Origin: Bacteroidales bacterium
GTDB lineage: Bacteria; Bacteroidota; Bacteroidia; Bacteroidales; ML635J-15
Direction of reading: 5' to 3'
Length of the DNA stretch: 10,917 bases
Assembly: GCA_028696755.1 (NCBI GenBank)
Contig: JAQVGK010000062.1
Location: forward strand, 1-10,917
The position numbers were made by a program, and so were the translations under genes. Below the pieces are notes generated by a model. That model was not told the DNA's origin. It ran no database searches and saw only the letters and a list, made by a program, of their open reading frames with translations. Every line of letters starts with the position of its first letter. Position 1 is the stretch's first letter. Positions 8,781 through 10,917 of the stretch are shown piece by piece.

Positions 8781-8885
8781 ACACTTTTGTTTGTTACACT
8801 TTTGTTTGTTACACTTTTGTTAGTTACTCTTTTGTTAGTTACTCTTTTGTTAGTTACTTTTTTGTTAGTTACCTCTTTGTTAGTT
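8781..8885 (+). repeat. Seven tandem copies of a 15-bp repeat upstream of the ATPase gene
   Basis: Units begin at 8781, 8796, 8811, 8826, 8841, 8856 and 8871. The first two are acacttttgtttgtt and the third acacttttgttagtt; then come two copies of actcttttgttagtt, then acttttttgttagtt and acctctttgttagtt. Changes accumulate stepwise along the array, as expected from slippage or unequal crossover. Every unit contains TTTGTT, so a potential -33 box recurs every 15 bases. The array is outside any credible gene. Confidence 0.97.
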
Positions 8886-8906
8886 ATAAAAATATGATTA
8901 TCTTTG
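8876..8906 (+). promoter_or_regulatory. Bacteroidota-type promoter of the ATPase gene
   Basis: TTTG at 8876-8879 and TATCTTTG at 8899-8906 match the -33 and -7 (TAnnTTTG) elements of Bacteroidota primary-sigma promoters exactly, with a 19-base spacer. The -33 box belongs to the last 15-bp repeat unit. The start site would fall at roughly 8910-8914, leaving only about 5-9 bases before the ATG at 8919. An in-frame TAA at 8907-8909 excludes any upstream start. Confidence 0.75.
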
Positions 8907-8918
8907 TAAAAAAATGAC

Positions 8919-10058
8919 ATGTGTACACCATTTGCATACGGAAGGTTAGCACACGACAGTCTGTTTACCGATAGAAAGCACGAGACAGAACGTTTAGTCG
9001 CTAATTTTAACACCTTAGTAAACACAATCTTAATATCTCCCAGACGCTGGGGCAAATCTTCACTTGTAGAAAAAGTTGCCGATATCATGACAAAAAATGA
9101 TAAAAAAATCAAATTTGTTATGATTGATCTTTACAATGTTCGCTCCGAGGATAGTTTTTACGAATTATTAGCAAAAGAAATATTGCTTGCATCAAATTCA
9201 AAACTTGCCGACATTAAAGAAAAAGCAGGAAAATTTTTAGGAAGATTAATTCCTAAAATAAGTTTTAGTACAGAGCCACATAGCGATTTCAACATAAGTT
9301 TTGATTGGGAAGCTTTAAAACAGAATCCCGACGACATTTTAAATTTAGCTGAGAACATCTCAAAAGAGAAAGACATGCGTTTCGTGGTATGCATAGACGA
9401 ATTTCAAAATGTAGCCATGTTTGATGATTCACTTGCATTTCAAAAAAAATTAAGATCGAATTGGCAAAAGCATCAAAAAACAACATACTGTCTTTATGGA
9501 AGCAAACGACACATGATGGTTGACATTTTCACGTCGCAATCAATGCCATTTTATAAATTTGGAGACATAGTATTTCTTCAAAAAATAGAAAAAGACGAGT
9601 TGGTTAAATTTGTCATCAAGAGGTTTAAAGCAACTGGTAAGAAAATAGATAAGGCAAGTGCAGAATTTTTAGTTGATATTGCAGAATGTCATCCCTACTA
9701 TGTTCAGCAGCTTGCACATTTAGCTTGGTTAAATTCACAAAACGAGTGTGATATTTCCAAAGCTCAATTAGCGCTTGATACACTAACGATGCAACTCGAT
9801 TTTTTATTTCAGACAATTACCGATGAGCTAAGTAACACACAAGTAAATTTTCTAAAAGCATTGATTGACGGTGTAGAGCAATTTAGCGCAACCGAAACTC
9901 TAATAAAGTACCAGATTGGCACTTCGGCAAACATTACAAGAATAAAAAAGAGTTTAGAAAACAGAGAAATTATAGACTTATTCGGAGAAAAAATCACAAT
10001 GCTGGATCCAATTTATCAATATTGGTTAACGAAGGTTTACTTTGGGAGGAGAAAATAA
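8919..10058 (+). CDS. AAA-type ATPase with C-terminal winged helix (ATPase_2/PF01637-like)
   Basis: This 379-residue cytoplasmic protein has the N-terminal 'TPFAYGRLAHDSLFTDRKHE' lead-in usual for the archaeal-type ATPase family that is also common in Bacteroidota. Walker A is SPRRWGKSS (40-48, Lys46), with Ser in place of the first Gly. Walker B is FVVCIDE (155-161). A sensor-1-like 'YCLYGSKRHMM' lies at 190-200, and 'CHPYYVQQLAHLAW' at 257-270 is the helical lid region. Residues about 302-372 form a winged-helix-like module ending 'LDPIYQYWLTKVYF'. Such ATPases are STAND/MoxR-like in outline, and their cellular role is mostly unknown; a DNA-linked or regulatory role is only inferred from the winged helix. 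The gene is monocistronic, with its own repeat-linked promoter and a terminator downstream. ATG 8919 is the only possible start, since an in-frame stop lies 12 bases upstream. Confidence 0.9.
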   Translation: MCTPFAYGRLAHDSLFTDRKHETERLVANFNTLVNTILISPRRWGKSSLVEKVADIMTKNDKKIKFVMIDLYNVRSEDSFYELLAKEILLASNSKLADIKEKAGKFLGRLIPKISFSTEPHSDFNISFDWEALKQNPDDILNLAENISKEKDMRFVVCIDEFQNVAMFDDSLAFQKKLRSNWQKHQKTTYCLYGSKRHMMVDIFTSQSMPFYKFGDIVFLQKIEKDELVKFVIKRFKATGKKIDKASAEFLVDIAECHPYYVQQLAHLAWLNSQNECDISKAQLALDTLTMQLDFLFQTITDELSNTQVNFLKALIDGVEQFSATETLIKYQIGTSANITRIKKSLENREIIDLFGEKITMLDPIYQYWLTKVYFGRRK

Positions 10059-10101
10059 TTACAATTTGGACAAATCAACTCAATAGCAAAATCTAAGCAC
10101 A

Positions 10102-10141
10102 AAAAAAAAGAGGCACTCAAACGAATGCCTCTTTCTTTTTT
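10102..10141. terminator. Bidirectional intrinsic terminator
   Basis: Arms aaagaggca (10107-10115) and tgcctcttt (10126-10134) are fully complementary around a 10-base loop. A T-rich tail follows on the plus strand and a run of nine A precedes, which becomes a T run on the minus strand. It lies between the ATPase stop and the stop of the convergent surface protein gene, so it probably ends both transcripts. Confidence 0.88.
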
Positions 10142-10150
10142 AAACTATGC

Positions 10151-10917
10151 TTACTTTCTGATAAGTTTCAGATTTGTAACTTCATTGTCGGTAGTAACTC
10201 TTACGAAATACATTCCCGGAACAAGATTTTCGAGATCAAGTTCTTCGCTGTAGTCGGAGTTAACACCAATTGTTTTAGCAACAATCTCTTTACCTTGAGC
10301 ATCAACAAGCACATAAGATATTTCGCCTGTGTAGCCCTTAATTATAAGGTTACTAAGTTCGTTAGCTGGGTTAGGATATAGTCCGATAAATTGTTCAGAA
10401 CCGGTAATGTCAATATTTTCGCAAATGTCTACCGTTACTGTCATATAATCAATATCGGTACATGTTCCAAGATAAACTGTTACAGAAATTTCGTACTCAC
10501 CAACTTCAGTCCATGTATTTGTGAATGTATGCTCAGTTGTAGCATCCGACCAAAGAACAGACTCGTAAGTTTCTGTTAACTCATAAGTAAATTCCTCATT
10601 AACACAAGCATCAATTGTTGCTGGTAAGTCAACGCTTGGCGCTGGCAATTCAGAAATTGTAACAGCATCAGTAGCTGGGCAATAGAAATTATTTGTTACT
10701 TCCACAGTGTAAGTTCCTGCCTCAGTAACTGTTAAAGTCTGACCAACAATTGATCCATTCCACAAGTAAGAAGCAAATCCTTCGCCTGCATCCAATGTAT
10801 ATTCAACATTTTCGCAGATTGAGAAATCATCTCCCAATTCGATTACAGGTGATGGATTAAATAGAACGCTTATCATATCAGTGCCTGAACAGCCATTAAC
10901 TGTGGTAACAGTAACAT
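10151..10917 (-). CDS. C-terminal part of a T9SS cargo protein with PKD/Ig-like domains (5' end outside window)
   Basis: The frame stays open to the window edge: the bases above 10876 read '...VTVTTVNGCSGTD' directly into the domain, so the Met at 10876 is internal and the gene extends beyond the window. About 255 residues are visible. The first unit, 'ELGDDFSICENVEYTLDAGEGFASYLWNGS...AGTYTVEVTNNFYCPATDAVTI', is the Ig/PKD-like repeat typical of large gliding or adhesion proteins of Bacteroidota. A second unit with paired Cys ('DACVNEEFTYEL...VGEYEISVTVYLGTCTDIDYMTVTV') follows. The last about 80 residues (LYPNPANE...LENLVPGMYFVRV...LKLIRK) are a type A T9SS sorting domain. No enzyme motif is visible. 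An adhesive or structural surface role is inferred. Confidence 0.92.
   Translation of the reverse strand, partial: VTVTTVNGCSGTDMISVLFNPSPVIELGDDFSICENVEYTLDAGEGFASYLWNGSIVGQTLTVTEAGTYTVEVTNNFYCPATDAVTISELPAPSVDLPATIDACVNEEFTYELTETYESVLWSDATTEHTFTNTWTEVGEYEISVTVYLGTCTDIDYMTVTVDICENIDITGSEQFIGLYPNPANELSNLIIKGYTGEISYVLVDAQGKEIVAKTIGVNSDYSEELDLENLVPGMYFVRVTTDNEVTNLKLIRK

Noticed and set aside
8756..9112. Minus-strand frame with seven VTNKx pentapeptide repeats
   Set aside because: It is simply the 15-bp array read in one frame, fused to the antisense of the ATPase gene. It has no start signals and no sequence support outside the repeat.
10151..10876. Short complete 241-residue gene starting at Met 10876
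   Set aside because: The frame remains open above 10876 and reads as the preceding strand of the same beta domain, and no signal peptide is present, so the Met is internal.

Overview
The window looks like a chromosomal segment of a Bacteroidota bacterium, most likely a free-living member of the Bacteroidales/Marinilabiliales type; this rank is inferred. The grounds are three proteins ending in type IX secretion system (T9SS) type A sorting domains, AT-rich intergenic DNA without clear Shine-Dalgarno sites, and a perfect match to the Bacteroidota promoter form TTTG-N19-TAnnTTTG. No rRNA, tRNA, CRISPR array or intact insertion sequence was found.

Layout. Bases 1-3057 (+) hold the 3' part of a large secreted surface protein with fibronectin III-like modules and a T9SS tail. 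Bases 3127-3810 (+) encode a single-domain HUH transposase of the REP-associated (RAYT, Y1) type. An extra loop in this protein is encoded by short palindromic and tandem repeats. Bases 3867-7208 (+) encode a 1113-residue secreted endonuclease I protein with Ig-like modules, three of them near-identical 345-bp tandem copies, and a T9SS tail. A bidirectional terminator separates it from 7295-8551 (-), a 12-helix OFA-type MFS transporter. A 367-bp divergent intergenic region follows. It carries seven copies of a 15-bp repeat that run straight into the promoter of 8919-10058 (+), an AAA-type ATPase with a C-terminal winged helix. A second bidirectional terminator lies between this gene and 10151-10917 (-), the C-terminal part of another T9SS cargo protein with PKD/Ig-like domains.

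How the genes relate. There is no obvious operon; most neighbours are separately transcribed, divergent or convergent. The three T9SS proteins would be exported to the surface or medium. The nuclease would degrade external DNA, and the other two look adhesive or structural. The transporter, ATPase and RAYT have no evident functional link to them.

Nothing here amounts to a clear new multi-gene system. The points most worth a second look are the RAYT gene carrying REP-like palindromes inside its own frame, the mosaic origin of the third Ig repeat in the nuclease, and the 15-bp repeat array whose last unit supplies the -33 box of the ATPase promoter, leaving a leader of only a few bases.
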